This document shows, piece by piece, positions 1-13,400 of a stretch of DNA of 64,000 nt. Under the pieces are notes generated by a model that did not search any database, was not told the origin of the DNA, and saw nothing but the letters and a program-made list of their open reading frames with translations. Origin of the DNA: Chamaea fasciata (taxonomy: Eukaryota > Chordata > Aves > Passeriformes > Sylviidae); the NCBI GenBank assembly GCA_029207755.1, contig JARCOQ010000003.1, forward strand, positions 85,517,994 to 85,581,993, given 5' to 3'. The stretch's first letter is position 1; the number at the start of each line of letters is the position of its first letter. Position numbers and translations under genes: made by a program.

Positions 1-1101
1 TGCAGTTCAGTCTTGCTGAACCCTGCAAAACATAATGTTAAAAGCAGACACTAATAAAAGACAAGATAGCATCAGAGATGCTAGTTTGCCAGCACAGCTT
101 TATTTAGACCCAGATCTCACACCAGGAAAAAGTGAGGTCTCACAAAGCCTTAAAAAATAGCAACACAGTTAACATGTTAGGAGCAAAAGAGGGATTTTTT
201 CAGGCAATATTGAGGAAAAGAGAAAGTCACAACAGTGAAGAATTAACTGAAGCCCGTCAGGGAAGTTGTGCATTTATAAGGACATGCAGACAAAACCATT
301 TGCTGTCTGTAGCTCACTGGGCACTAAATTGAATGTCCATGACCAAAGTGTTCCTACAGTCAGATGTTAGAGTAGGTTCCTGGCAAATTCACCCAGCCAA
401 AGAATTGCTGTACACCTGCAGCAAAGCCCCTATCAGGGAGCTGTGTATCTAATGGGTGTTGATCACAGACCTTCACCACCTGAGCACCTCTAGAACAGTA
501 ATTCAGACTAATTGCTAGTGCTTGTCCACTCTCTGGAAGCAGAACCAGTTGTGGCTAAATTTACAAATACATAACCATAATATGTGCATTTACAACATGA
601 TGTAAAAATGTTAAAATGAGATGTTAAAAAAATATGGTACATTAGTAAATACAGATTTGAGGTCCAAAAAATGGGTACCTCCCTGACTGGAAATATGAAT
701 CGGGAAACTCCTAAGTGTGACATAAATAAACACGAAATTCAGACCATTTTAGAAAAACTTTTACTATCAAGGGCATTTCTAATGTAAGATGATACCAGGC
801 TGTGTTGAATAAAGGGAGAAACTTTTAAAAACTATTTTTAATTCTTACATTTATAGAGTCACACACATGACTTAAAAAAGTTACAGAAAAATATAAAATA
901 AAAGAAGCATTCTAAGACTACATTTTTTAACAGTTTTTCTATAATAACGGCAATGTTGGGTATAGCATCTTGTAATCAGCATGCCATAGACAAACACATA
1001 GACAAAGTAGTTGGAAGAAGACCAGTCAAGAGTTATGGCTGTGTGAAAAGTCTTTACAGAAAATGATTGATAATTAGAAGTGGAAAAGGAGACACTAGCA
1101 G

Positions 1102-1103
<2 letters not shown>

Positions 1104-1141
<38 letters not shown>
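1104..1141. repeat. Poly(T), 38 nt
   Basis: Uninterrupted T-run. On the minus strand it is a poly(A) run preceded by an ATTAAA hexamer (1154-1159 on the given strand), 12 nt away, as at a polyadenylated retrocopy end. Confidence 0.95.
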
Positions 1142-1831
1142 CCCCTATCACATTTTAATGAACAAAAAAAAATGAACACTCAGTGGAATTCTCTGGTTCA
1201 AAATTTTTGCATGACATTCTACATTAGACTTCAATATTTTGACTGATATATTTTTTAGCACTGTGTAATAGCAAAAATATTTATGACAGTGGCCACTGTG
1301 CACTCCTTAAATTAAGCTGCTATCAACACAAGAAGAAAAGGCTTTAAAGAAAGATTTTCAGTTCTACATTGACCTTGTCTTGGAAACAATCCCAGTATCC
1401 GAGAGTTAATTTCAGCAAATTAAGAGATGAATAACTAATGGACTAGACTTGCCAGAAACCTGCCAAATTCTGCCAAAGAGGGAAGTATTAGTGAAGTCAG
1501 CATTTCACAAACTTACTATTGTTTTGGAAAGACTGAATTGATTGCACACAACAGATGACCAAATATTGAAGAGACAGCACTATCTAATCTATACTGTGTT
1601 TCAGAAAGAGATTTCTTCCAAAATTTGAGTGACACCAGGATAACAAGCAGAGTCAGTGCACTAAGAACAATAACCTATATGGTAGCTTGTTCTGATTGAG
1701 TTCAGACACTAGGAGTATAAGGTGATGGAAATAAGCAAACAAAAAAAATATACCTTGTCAAATTCTAGAGAACTCTTTGGCAAGGGATATAGAGAGTTTT
1801 TAGTTATTTTAGACTTTGCTTTTGGACTTGG

Positions 1832-1909
1832 TTTTTTTTTTTGTTTGGTGGTGCTCTGTGGTTTTTTTTTTTTTTTTTTTTTTTTGTTTTTTTTTTTTTT
1901 TTTTTTTTT
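1832..1909. repeat. T-rich block with runs of 11, 24 and 23 T
   Basis: T-runs at 1832-1842, 1862-1885 and 1887-1909 are separated by a G-rich interlude and a single G. This is simple sequence; the long poly-Phe or poly-Lys frames across it are artefacts. Confidence 0.95.
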
Positions 1910-4900
1910 ATGAAGAAGAACATAGGAAAATTCCTGTAGCAGTGACTTTGCTAGGTAGACCAAATTGATCACAGTTTCAAGACTTCATCGCATGCACACA
2001 AATCAAGTCAATATTTTCAAAATGCAGACCGTGTCTAGACTAACAAGCAAAGGAGGGATAGGCTATGGGTTTCAGTACCTGGAAGATGACTATCCATACT
2101 GCTGGAATGCTGGGATGATCTTTGCTATGGTCTCTGCCAAGCAATACCACTAATCACACTCCAATGGGCAGCACAGGCCAAAATGCTGCATGGATGCATC
2201 TTGCTTCTTCTGGAAAGCAAGAGCTTTTATGGATTACCGTCAGAGCCAGAGAAGAGTTCCTGACTCATTTAATTAATCAAAGATGTATAGACAAAGCCAA
2301 AGTCTCTGAAATTCTTGTAACAAAATATGGATCTTATTTTCTTTTTCTGAAAACATTTGATTAATGCTTCTCCTAATGCCTCAAGGTTTAATTTAGAAGC
2401 CAAAATTTTCAGAAAGTTTTCTATCCTTTCTTTTTGCTCAAACATGCTTGAGTACTTACTTTTTGAAATATTACTGATAGCCCCTGTCTGCCCCTGCATT
2501 TGTGAAGTGAGAAAAATAATATTTCCCTCCAAAAGTACTGTAAAGAAAAATACAGTGATGAATGTGAAACTCCCAGATAATGAACTATGATAACTACATA
2601 CTTTAAGTCAGAGGATTTTACAGAATTTTAAGACAAAGACCAAATTAATCCTTTTATTAATTATCACTAATATCTTCATGGAAAATATTATAGAAACAGA
2701 CAGCTGGCTTTGTCCTCTTCCAGATACATGTTTTCAAGAAATAATTTATATTTCACTCACATACTTAATAGATAGTTTTTATAGTAGAAGACTAATATTC
2801 TTTTCAGTTTTTTCAGATTCAGCAATAGTAACATTTGTATTTCTTTCCTTACATTGACTTTGTATTATCTGTGTGTGGTTCAGCTACAGGTGTAATGTTT
2901 TCAAAGTTTCTACTACTTGAACTTCTCTAGCCTTTGCATGTCTTTGCACTTACCCTTTCTCTTCATGAATAAATGGCTCTGTATTTATATACCTATATAT
3001 ATATACATACATATATATTTCTTAGCTCCTGCTTAATATGAGTTAGAAGTGGGAATACTGTTCTCATTTTGTGGCACTTAGACCCACTTTGAACAGTAAT
3101 AAATGGTTATGTGGAGTATTTGTCAGTAAACAGCCAAGCCTTTTATTTAATTCTTCTAAGTAACTCCAAGTTTTCATAGCATAGCACTTTCAATTAAAAT
3201 GCTTTGGATGTCCAGAATGTATGTGGCAGCTCCCCGTTTTTTAAACAAGACCTTTCTCTCATCCCTACACTGCTGTGTGAGATTACTAAAGAAATAATTA
3301 GGGATTTGCAACATAGCAAACCTCACAGTCCAGATTCTTTCAGTTTATTTCCCTTCTTAACTGCGGATACTATGCAAGATGTATGAGTGCAGAGCAATTA
3401 AACTGGAATATTATGCAAAAGCACTTTCACTTTTCCTGTAAAAATATTAGGGATAAATTATTCTTTTTAGTCACTGTAGATGAAACAAAAAAAAATACAC
3501 GAAAGCAGGAAAAATTTAGTTCATCTAACAGGAAAAAACTTTTGGTCATGTATTTGCATTTACATTCCACAGGCAATAACAAAAGCATCAATATTCAAAA
3601 ATAAACATTGTTTGTACAGGTGATGATTCAACAACAGTAAAGTCATTCTAGCTGAAAAATTATGGATAATACGGCGTCAAACAAAAAATTGAAGAACTGC
3701 TATTAAAGCCTTATTTAAAATGTGTAAAATGGTCTTAAATTGTGCAGTATTCTCCTTGTTTGAAAATGGTTGTCTGTATTTGAAATGGACAGACAGTATC
3801 AGTATCAGCTCACAAAAAAGCAGGAGAGTAAGCAAGTCACAATAGAGATGAGAAGACCAAGCCTGCATCTATAGGCTGAACTTCTCACTGATGCACCTCT
3901 AGATGCCTAAGCACCTGTAATAATTTGGTCTTCCCTTTGGAAAACCCCTCCTGTATTACACATGTAACCCCCCCTTCTTTCTGGAGGATGTGTGTGTGTA
4001 AGGGTATGGGTGTTACTTTGTGTTTGCTACAAACTCATTTCTCATTCTGGTGGATGGATGGCGGTTGTGCCAGATGGCTGTTACAGAAAAAAAACAGGAA
4101 CATTGTTTCTTCCTCTTCTACATTAGTTGCTTTTGGTGGTCTAGCGACTTCACATTTCAAATTGTATTGTTCTCTGTTGATACAAAAGTTTACTGCACAG
4201 TAATGGAAAGCATCCTATTTATTACAAACAAGGGGAAAGAGGGCTTACTCAACACCAAAAGATACACTGGTAAAAGTCACTTGGCTATTATTGTTACTGG
4301 CTATTTTATGCAAACAGTTTCACTGCTGCTTCACTTGATATTTGTATCTCTTGTCCAGAATTTTATATTATCTATTCTCCACTGCATAAAGAAAACTACA
4401 GGCTTGCCTTGAAGACAATAAAAATTGATGTCTGGCTTTGGACAATTTTCATACTTGTCCATTCCCAGAGGTTTAACAATAATTTAAAGCACTAATATAG
4501 TTCTACGTGCCCTTTACATCTACATTAACTTTTTAATTGAACTTATGATGAGGGGTTTTTTGCTGTATTTTGAATAATTTTTCCTTTAATCTTTCTGGGT
4601 TTTATTTAACCATTGTTATTCTATTCTTTCCTTTATTTCTCTTACAGCTATCAATCTCCTCTGAACAGACTCTTTAGTACTGACATTCTCCTTTCTTCTA
4701 TAGTTTTTTTAGCCTCATTTGCCCTGGCATACTTGTCTGTCATTTTGGAAAGATGAATTTGCAATTTATGTCCTATACAAAAAACCCTTATATTTTACCA
4801 TGCAGATGTGACCATAAGCAATTAAGTCTTGTAATCATTAAAGAAGGACAATACCCCGTCATTCCAGAATTCTGACCAAAAAAGTCTAAGGTTTGCAAAT

Positions 4901-5125
4901 TCTGCTGCTAGTTCCTACTCGTTCTGTGTGTGATATTGCATTTCCTTCAGAAACCAGATTTCATGAATGATGGATAACACATCATTGCACTGGGTGCCAT
5001 GACAGCTAGTCAATGTGTTGGTACTCTTTCTGTATGAATGGTCCACCCACCTTAATTTAGATCATCTTCTCCACTTTCACTTGAAATGCTTGACTGTCTT
5101 TCCTGCAGTCTCACTGAACAGGAGC
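1910..5125. other. Intron stretch, nothing recognised
   Basis: AT-rich sequence with short chance frames. 2030-2240 is slightly more GC-rich, with an open frame on the given strand that I could not assign. Confidence 0.6.
2994..3019. repeat. Short TA/CATA dinucleotide repeat
   Basis: About 26 bp of alternating TA with CA interruptions. Confidence 0.85.
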
Positions 5126-5162
5126 TGTCAACTCCCTTGACAGTTTGTCAACTCCCTTGACA
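5126..5162. repeat. Duplicated 17-bp palindrome at the CR1 5' junction
   Basis: 'tgtcaactcccttgaca' occurs twice, at 5126-5142 and 5146-5162. Each copy is itself an inverted repeat (TGTCAA/TTGACA). Confidence 0.9.
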
Positions 5163-5946
5163 AATCAGAGGGCTGGACAGTCACTAGCCATATGAAGTTC
5201 AACAAGGAATGTGCTGGATTCCGCACCTGGGCCAGACCAACCCTGGATGTATGGACAGACTGGGGAATGAGATGCTGGAAAGCAGTGCCACAGAAAGGGG
5301 CCTTGGGTTCCTGGTTGATGGCAGGTTTACCATGAATCAGCAGTGCCCTGGCAGCCAGGAGGGCCAACCCTGTCCTGGGGTACATCAGGCTCAGTATCAC
5401 CAGCCAGCTAAGGGACGGGATTGTCCTGCTCTGCTCTGCACTGGGGCAGCCTCACCTCCAGTGCTGGGGGCAGTTTTGGGTACCGCAGCACAAGAAAGTC
5501 ATTAAGCTGTTAAAGAGTCTCCAAAGGAGTTCAATGAAGATGGTGGGCCTTGAGGAGGCCATGTGAGGAACGACTGAGGGCGCTGGGTCTGTTCAGCCTG
5601 GAGGAAACAGAGGGGAAACATCACTGTAGCTACAACTTCCTCGTGAGGGGAAGAGGAGGGGCAGGCATTGGTCTTTCTGGTGACCAGTGACAGGACACAC
5701 AGGAATGGCCTGAGTTTTTACCAGGGGAAGTTTAGGTTGGATTTTAGAGAAAGGCTTTTTGCCCAGAGGGTGGCTGAGCAATGAACAGGCTCACAGCACC
5801 AGCCTGACAGAGCTCAAGGAGCACCCCAACAATGGTCTTGGGCACATGGTGTGACTCATCATTGTCCTGTGCAGGGCCAGAAGCTGGAGTCAATGATCCT
5901 TGTGAGTCCCTTCCAACTTAATGTATTCTGTGATTCTGTCATTCTG
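5145..5946 (+). mobile_element. CR1 LINE, 5'-truncated, 3' part of ORF2 and 3' UTR
   Basis: The sequence follows CR1 ORF2 from the 'atgaagttcaacaagg' region (M-K-F-N-K) through A-A-x-K-A-N-like and V-L-W/x-F-W-like positions to the CR1 3' end. That end reads 'gagtcccttccaac' followed by ATTCTGTG/ATTCTGTC repeats. Many stops and indels are present, so it is a dead copy. It is antisense to ADGRB3. Confidence 0.9.
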
Positions 5947-6982
5947 GGATTGTGTCTTATTAAACTTCTTTCAACTATTATGATAACCTTGCTGCTTAGG
6001 TAGGAATTTAGGCCACTTCTATCCATCTGGTTTTGGTTGTCTGGCTTGCCTCGTGGCTTAAATGCTAAAATATGTGATGTGCTTACATTTATCAAAAACA
6101 GGAAGAAAGTATAATGGAGTCCTGACCCTTCTTACAGTTAGAGAACTTGGATAAGATATTAGAAAACTTCACAGACATATACGGACTTTTGTCTAATCAA
6201 TTAATTATACAGTTCTGAGGTTAGCTGCTCCTTACTCTATTTGTGCAGGTTAATTGATAAATCTAGAAAAATACAAGAATCAGATTTTAATGGTTTTTCC
6301 AAAAGCTGTCCTTGTCAATCTCTTTAGTTATAGGGAATTATAATGAAATATTTAAAATCCTTCTTGGTCTTAAAAATGTAACACAAGAATAGTTCATTTC
6401 TTTAAACTGTACAAAAAAAAGTTTCTTTATTGATCAGAGCCGAGGTTTTTTTATACAACAGTCTATATAACATTTCCTAATGAGGTCTTCAGGAAATGAT
6501 GTAAATCATATTCTCTAAGACAAATGGGTAAATGAGAAATGAAAAAATCTAATGCATCATATCATACATAATCTCTGCACAGCAACTCAGCCAAGCCAAT
6601 GTGAACAGGTAGAAACCTCTCATTTTACTTTCTATAAAGAAGGTGGGGGAATAGTGTTCAGACTTGTACAAGAAGGATAAATAATATTTCACATGCTAAA
6701 TTTTGGGTTTTGCACTGTAGGGTCCTTCAGCTAGTCCTACCACTCAACTGACGGCTCTAAGAAGTACTTAACATTACAGTACTTCAGAGGCAGCTATGAT
6801 CAAGTCATTAAAATATTAACTGATTATGTCTTTTTCAAGTGTAAGGAACAAAAATTTTGTCACCTCCCCCCCCCGAGAAAACTCACATTCACTCTTTATT
6901 ATTTATAAATGGCGAGCTATGAGGCTTACTTTTCCCTCACCAGATGAAACCCAAACTAGTAAGACCAGCCCAGAGGATCTTA

Positions 6983-7042
6983 AATTAAATTTTATTTAAA
7001 TTTAATAAAATTAATTTAATAATTTTTAAATAAAATTTAATT
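6983..7042. repeat. AT-only inverted repeat, 18-bp arms
   Basis: 6983-7000 and 7025-7042 are exact reverse complements separated by 24 bp, all A/T. It could extrude as a cruciform or act as a DNA-unwinding or matrix-attachment type element, but low complexity alone could explain it. Confidence 0.85.
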
Positions 7043-10042
7043 AAAATTATGTTTTAATTTTCAGAAGAGTTTACTTTTTTTACTTATATGTTACTTATGT
7101 GAGTGATGTGAATTTTTGTAACGACAGAGATACAAGGGATATTACTTGCACAGCATGTGTGGGCAAGCGCAGAGAAAACTGCAAGTCTGATTCTTGAAAT
7201 GAAAAAGCTTGTACAATATTATCAAGATAAGGACAAAGACTGTTATAAGCAGGGATTTGTAGGTATAAGGGAGAACACAATATTCCCAGTATTGGCAGAT
7301 GTTTCTCTCTGAGTGGCTGTCATTAGTCTGTAAGAATGTGAAAATAAACTGTCATCCTCTACTTTGGAAAGGATCACTTCGGTGTATGAAAAAAAAAAAA
7401 CAAAAAACAACCAGCCAACCTGATAGTGGGATCTCATCATTAAGCTACATAATGTATAATAAATTAATTTAGAAGAAAAAATAATCTTAAGGCTTCAAGA
7501 AATTGTCAGTGCCTGGTGTTCGTTCAGAGAGATTTGCTACGCAGTTTACTCTGCAAGACTCAATATGCTTCTGTTGTAATAAGTCTTCTTCGTCACTCAA
7601 TCAAAGAGAAAATTGAGAGAGAGAGAGTGGCTGTAAAAAAATTTTCCAGCAGTTGATGGAGTGCAATGGAGTGTAGCTGATAGACTACCAGTGGCTTGCT
7701 ATGCATTCTTCCTTTAAAACAAGACACTGCTAACGGTGCAGGCATAACAGGGAGGAGTTTCAAAACTTCATTTACCAGATTTAGCCAGTAGCTTTAAAAA
7801 GGTAGTGTTCCTAGGTACTCTAGTGCTAGAATAGGGGATCTTATTGCATTTGGGTTTGAGGAGGTTCCCTCTTCCCTGGACCCTCTATGGGGCAGATTCT
7901 TTCAGACAAAATGCTCCTCCTCTGCCAGGATTGTGGCCTTATCCACAGCCTGTAGCTATGTGTCTTCAGGGAATATTTCACACCTGGGTCTTTTCTCAGT
8001 GGGGAAGACTGAAAACAGGTATTTTTGGAATGAAACTTGAAAAGTTACTTTATTGCAGCAGAGTAGTGGGATATATACTAGCAATAAACCTGTAAATCAC
8101 TAAACAGGCATTTCCACAAGGTATTGTATGGTGTCTCTCTACTCATCAGGGCAGGTCACTAAATGAGTTTCCCCTATTTGACTTGACCAAGGATGAAGGC
8201 TGGAAAAAAGCTGAGTGAGAGAAACTAGTGGTGTACTAAAGTCATGCTTGTTGAATCATGTTCTAATTGTGTTTGATAGGATAGAAAAGGAAGGTATCTC
8301 CTGCCATTGTAATGCTGAATTAGGCAAACTGAGAAGCAGAGGTGGATAATGACAACTGTCTTTGCAGTTGCAAGTCCATTCTGAAATATTCTAGTATCTG
8401 ACTGTGACTTTGCTTTGTTCAAGTCTTCCATTTTTCTCAGTTAGTCAGGTAAAATTAATAATTTCTCTCTATTATTGTGTTAGCCTATATGCCAGAAGGG
8501 ATGAATGCAAACAAATGCAGAAATGTAAGCTTAATCAATTGCTGGAAACTCAGAAAAGCTTTAAAGATGTGTAAAAGATACTGAAGACTGTCCTGAAAGG
8601 AACGTGTTGCCATTGATCTGATTTAGTCATAAACAGCTGTGAAGATTTGCAGTAAAGCAATATTCTTCTCACAATTTCAGTAGTTTATGCTCAGACTTGT
8701 CTTCAACATATTTTAGAATAAATTTGACATTTATGGAAAATATTCTGGCAGTAACTGAATAATTTTGATTTTGAGAAACAGATCCTTTCAGAGTTTCCCC
8801 CTTTAAATGTCAGAATGTTTTAGGCTTCATTATTTTTATACCTGGAAAGGATATTGGAAACATCAAAGAACACCATGATTGATATTTTTACTGATCAACT
8901 TAGAGTGCAGGAAAAACTTGAAATCAATGCAGAAATAAAAACCAGGAGATATAATACTGTGCTACCTACAAGATGGTTTTCTAGTTTTGCTTTTCTCCCA
9001 CAAACTTTAATGACTTAAAACAATTTTTTAGTGCAACTTTTCTTTTTAGTTGCTCTTGCAAATGGGTGACTGTTTCATTCTGCTGTGACTCCTGGGAGGC
9101 TGTCTGAGGTATTAACTGAGCCTTGCTGGCTCACCTTGGCAGGGAACTTGTTAGCTCTCTCCAAAGGAGGTAGGAAAAACAATTTTTCTCAAATATCTGA
9201 GAGTGCAGCCAAAGAAAGAGAGATGGAATGAGTTTGAGTTCAATGTTCATTTCTGATTAATTTTGTACTAATACATATTTCCAGTAATGGATGAATTCTG
9301 ATCCTAAAAAGCCCATGTTGCGAGCTTAAGGACCTTCTGTTCAGAATCTGAAATTTGGTATACCTTTAATATATTTTTTTATTTTTTTAAGACTTTAAAT
9401 TATATTTTCCAAATAGGTCAATTTTCTTCTCTAAGCTTTAAGTCTTCAGTTTCCATCAAGAGGCATCAAAAAGTCAATAAAAGTCAATAATTACCACAAA
9501 ATGCACTATTATTTTTTCAAAACTCAAACTCAAAATAAGATGACAAGAAAGGTCCTACATGCTAATGAGTTGCATGCTGTTTGTACCTGCACACTTCTGT
9601 TGCTCTGCTTGTCACTGAATTTTCAAAATATGACCAGTGGTGTAACTATAGTGAAAACTATACCCTGAAAATGCATGCCCTCTGCATCCTTTTGTAATTA
9701 CACACTTTGCAAACATTTCCCCACATTCTTTCAAAAAAGGTGAAAACCAGTGTGTGTTTTCTCTCTTTTTCAGGACTCTGCCTTGCTTTAAGAAACAGAC
9801 CAGTCTAGCCTCAGCCTACCTATCTGTGTTGAAGTCACTGGAGTGAGCTTATTCCACATAAGTGGAAACTCTAGCACTGTGTTTTAATTCCACTGGTCAC
9901 TAGACTTCTCTGAATATTAAATAGCCTTTATTATGCATGTTAGTAAATCTGAGATGTTCCAGGATGAGTCTTCATGTGTGGTGACAGTGCATAGAGCACA
10001 ATCCATGGAGCGCAATTCAGGGACAGATGCAACAGGTGCATG

Positions 10043-10070
10043 CACACACACACATACACACACACACACA
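10043..10070. repeat. (CA)n microsatellite
   Basis: About 14 CA units with one TA interruption. Confidence 0.95.
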
Positions 10071-10414
10071 GAAGTCTTTTCCCTGCAATATTTTGGCGCT
10101 GGTCTACACATTATTGCTGTTGGAACATCCTGTGAATTGGTGTATCAGAAACAGGGCTGCTGTGGGTCCCACCTGGGGCCCTTGGTCACTACAGGACAGG
10201 GGCAAGGGAGGAATGCAGAACAATGTCCCCTTTTTCTTATTCCTATAGTCTCAGCTGGGCCAGCTGTTGGATTTGAGATTGGTTTTAGGCTACTGAAATA
10301 ATACCATACAACACTGGCTGAGAAGATCAAATTGAAATGATCCTACAAGGGATGTTAGACATAGCTTTCTGGCCATTTTAACTCTGCAGCTTGAAGATAG
10401 AGGAGTGTACCATT

Positions 10415-10462
10415 AAAAAAACCCAAAAAAACCCCAAAAAACCCCAAAAAACCCCAAAAACA
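10415..10462. repeat. (A5-7 C3-4)n repeat
   Basis: Four C-runs alternate with A-runs, of the 'aaaaaacccc' type. The other strand has four G-runs spaced by T-runs, a G-quadruplex pattern. A similar shorter tract lies at 25808-25856. Confidence 0.9.
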
Positions 10463-13400
10463 CAACCCGGCATGAGCAGCCACATTTAGTTACTAACCTA
10501 AAATTGTTAAATCAAAAGCAAAGTATGTAGAGTGATGGGATGTTCTTCGTCAGATGAAATGACATAAACCAAATTTGACACTACCATAAATTGGCCTGAT
10601 GCTGGCAAAGTCAATGGAATTTCGCCTGCTTATTCCAATAATCTACTTGGCTCAGTGCCTTGTGGTCTTGCCTTATGAGGCGGTCACAGCACTAAAAATG
10701 TTCCATTTTAAATAACAGTGACCATGCATACAAAAGTAGAAGATGTGTATTTCTGAAAACACGTTGCCACCAAAAGGTGCAAAAAATAGAAAAAAAAAAT
10801 TACACTGGTTAGCAGTTGGTGGGCTCAAACACAAAGAGTCAAGGCAATTAAAAGATTTTAGTGGATCAAAAGGTTATCACAGGATAGCAGTCTCCCAGTG
10901 ATAGATTCTGAGGATATTTACCTTCAAAATAAGAAATATTAAACAGCAGCAAAATGCTTAAACCATCAGTTATTTTCTACTCTACTGAGGAATGAATCAA
11001 TTAAAAAAGAAAGATATTAAATATTGGTGGTGGGCTGGTGGAGTTACCAATTAAATTAAAGACGAATGGTTAGGTTGAAAAATCATGTCTTGTCTAATTA
11101 GAACTCAAGACTTGCACACAGTCGTGACAAGGCAAGATGAGAGCCAGGGACAGAAATAAACATGTGTGTCTCATTCCCCCCACAAAGTGGGAGGACTGAC
11201 CTGAACCAGGAAAGGCCTCTCTGTGATTTTAGAGCAAGTAGAAGTGCTAAGCTTGCAGTGGTGACCTATAAACCTCTCCTCAACGCTTTCTCATTTTCCA
11301 GTTTAGACATTGCTGACTCAGCACACTGATATCTGTGCACACATTTTTTCAGGACTCCCAGCAATTTATACAGTTTGAGCAGTGGAGTCTAGCTATCTTA
11401 TGTAAGGGCACAGATGGCATTAACTTCTATGGCTTTTCTGACTAAAAACTTCCATATTACCGAATTAACACCTACATTCTTGCTGCAGATCTGGGCCTGA
11501 GATAACAAAGCTGGCTCAAACACTGCTTTATAGATACAAAAGATGTAGGATTTTAGACACTCATTGAATTAGCTGAGTACAAAACAATGTGCATAACATG
11601 AGAAAACATTACGCACATGACATTTTATTTGTATATGTCTGTTGCTCTAAAACACCTAGTAATTTTTTAGTCATAATTTTAAATTCTTATACAAGACAGA
11701 AGTATTAAGAAGTCATATTTTTAAAGAGTATAGTAACTAGAGTTCACTTATGTGCAAATATATTTCTAATGTATAAAGGGGGCATTCATACGTGGCAAAC
11801 AATCTGGCAGAAATTTAAATAAAAATATTTTTTGGGTTTTTGATAACTCAACTTGTTCTAATGTAATGTGTAGCAAAAACAGTTTAAAATACACTTTTAA
11901 AATCTCTATAAAGGTCTTCCTTCTCTATGTCTTCACACATTCAAGAACAGAACCATGAGTGAGGTTCATAATAAAGTTCAGAGTCAGCAAAAACTTAAAC
12001 TCTCTAGAGTCTATTATCTGTGTTGCTACTGCATTAACAATGGTATGCTCATTTAGCATTTAACAGACAATTGTACTTGACATTATGTACGAAAAACTCT
12101 AATCCTGAAAGCTTGAGTAATCTAAAACCCATCTCTGACAAGATTTCACTGCTGGAAGCCTAATTTCAAAATGTCAGCCAAGGCTGAGGAACCATACATT
12201 GCATGCTCATTAAATGTAATAAATTCATTACAAACTTCTCAAAATCTGCTATCATCTTGCCTGTTACCCTGGAATGGGTGTGAGACCATACAAAAATGAA
12301 AAAATGGTGCCTTTCATGCTATGTGATATATGAAAATAAGGCTAAATCAGGCTAACAGCTTTCATTTACTTAATTGTATAGTCTGTAGCCAAGATTTATC
12401 TTTCTGCGAATTAAATGATACTTCTTAACTATTTATGTGATTGGAAATCTATAAAAGCTTTGGCTTAAAACAAAACTGTGAAAGTTCACATTTTAAAAGT
12501 GCATTTCTTTTGCATTTTTTTATCTCAGAGTATAGAAAGATAGTAATGACAAAAATTTAGAAAGAATCTGAATGTCAACCGCTTTATCAGCTTGATTTCT
12601 TTTTCATTTAAATGAAACTTGACACTGTGGTTAAGAATCTAAACAAATCCAACATATATGTTAAATGTACCATTTCAACTGTCATATTTTGTAAAAAAAT
12701 GTGTATAGAAACCAGTGTTAGAAAAAATAACACTGATGAACACACAGACCAGCAGGAATGAAAAACGGGGTACGTACCGTTTCAGTTCCTCCATGTGCCA
12801 GGGAGCAGTGCTGTGCACCATTCCCAAGGCATCCCTGGATGCAGCACTCCATACCTGGGAGCAGTGGGGCTGTGTGCAAATCTTTGGCCAAGGATCAGCC
12901 TAACTGCTGCTGAAGGAGTGTAGCTGATGTGTATTTAGGTAAGATTGAAAACTCTCTAAATATATGATTACATCCTATTACAATCAACCAACAGCACATT
13001 CCTGTTACGGAAAGATAATAAATATCAACACTTTCAAGCATAAATGCTTGGTATGTTATAATCCTTGTTTAAGAAGGTGTTACTGACAGGCAGTTTGGTT
13101 TCACACAGGAGCAGAAGGGAAAAACAGTTTTAAAAATTTAAATTATCTCAAGTTAGCATTTGAATTCCACAGATGCTGCTTTGTATAAATTAACCCTGAG
13201 CTTTACCTTCCACTGGTTTCAGAAAAGCAGTAGGCTCCTAACCATATTTTAGCATGAATACCTGTAGTACAAAACTTGGCAAGTGGGAACATATGAATTT
13301 ATCCCTTTACCAAAAGCATAGCTTCAAGAGAGAAAAAAATGCAGTGTTGGGTATTTCTTGTTGGAAGGTTTGCTCCATCACTGCAGTTTTGCTGTGCCCT

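Noticed and set aside
1709..1972. Lys-rich and Phe-rich open frames
   Set aside because: Translation of poly(T)/poly(A) simple sequence.
4020..4412. 130-codon open frame on the given strand
   Set aside because: Random-looking composition, no recognisable domain, no splice or promoter context, in AT-rich intron.
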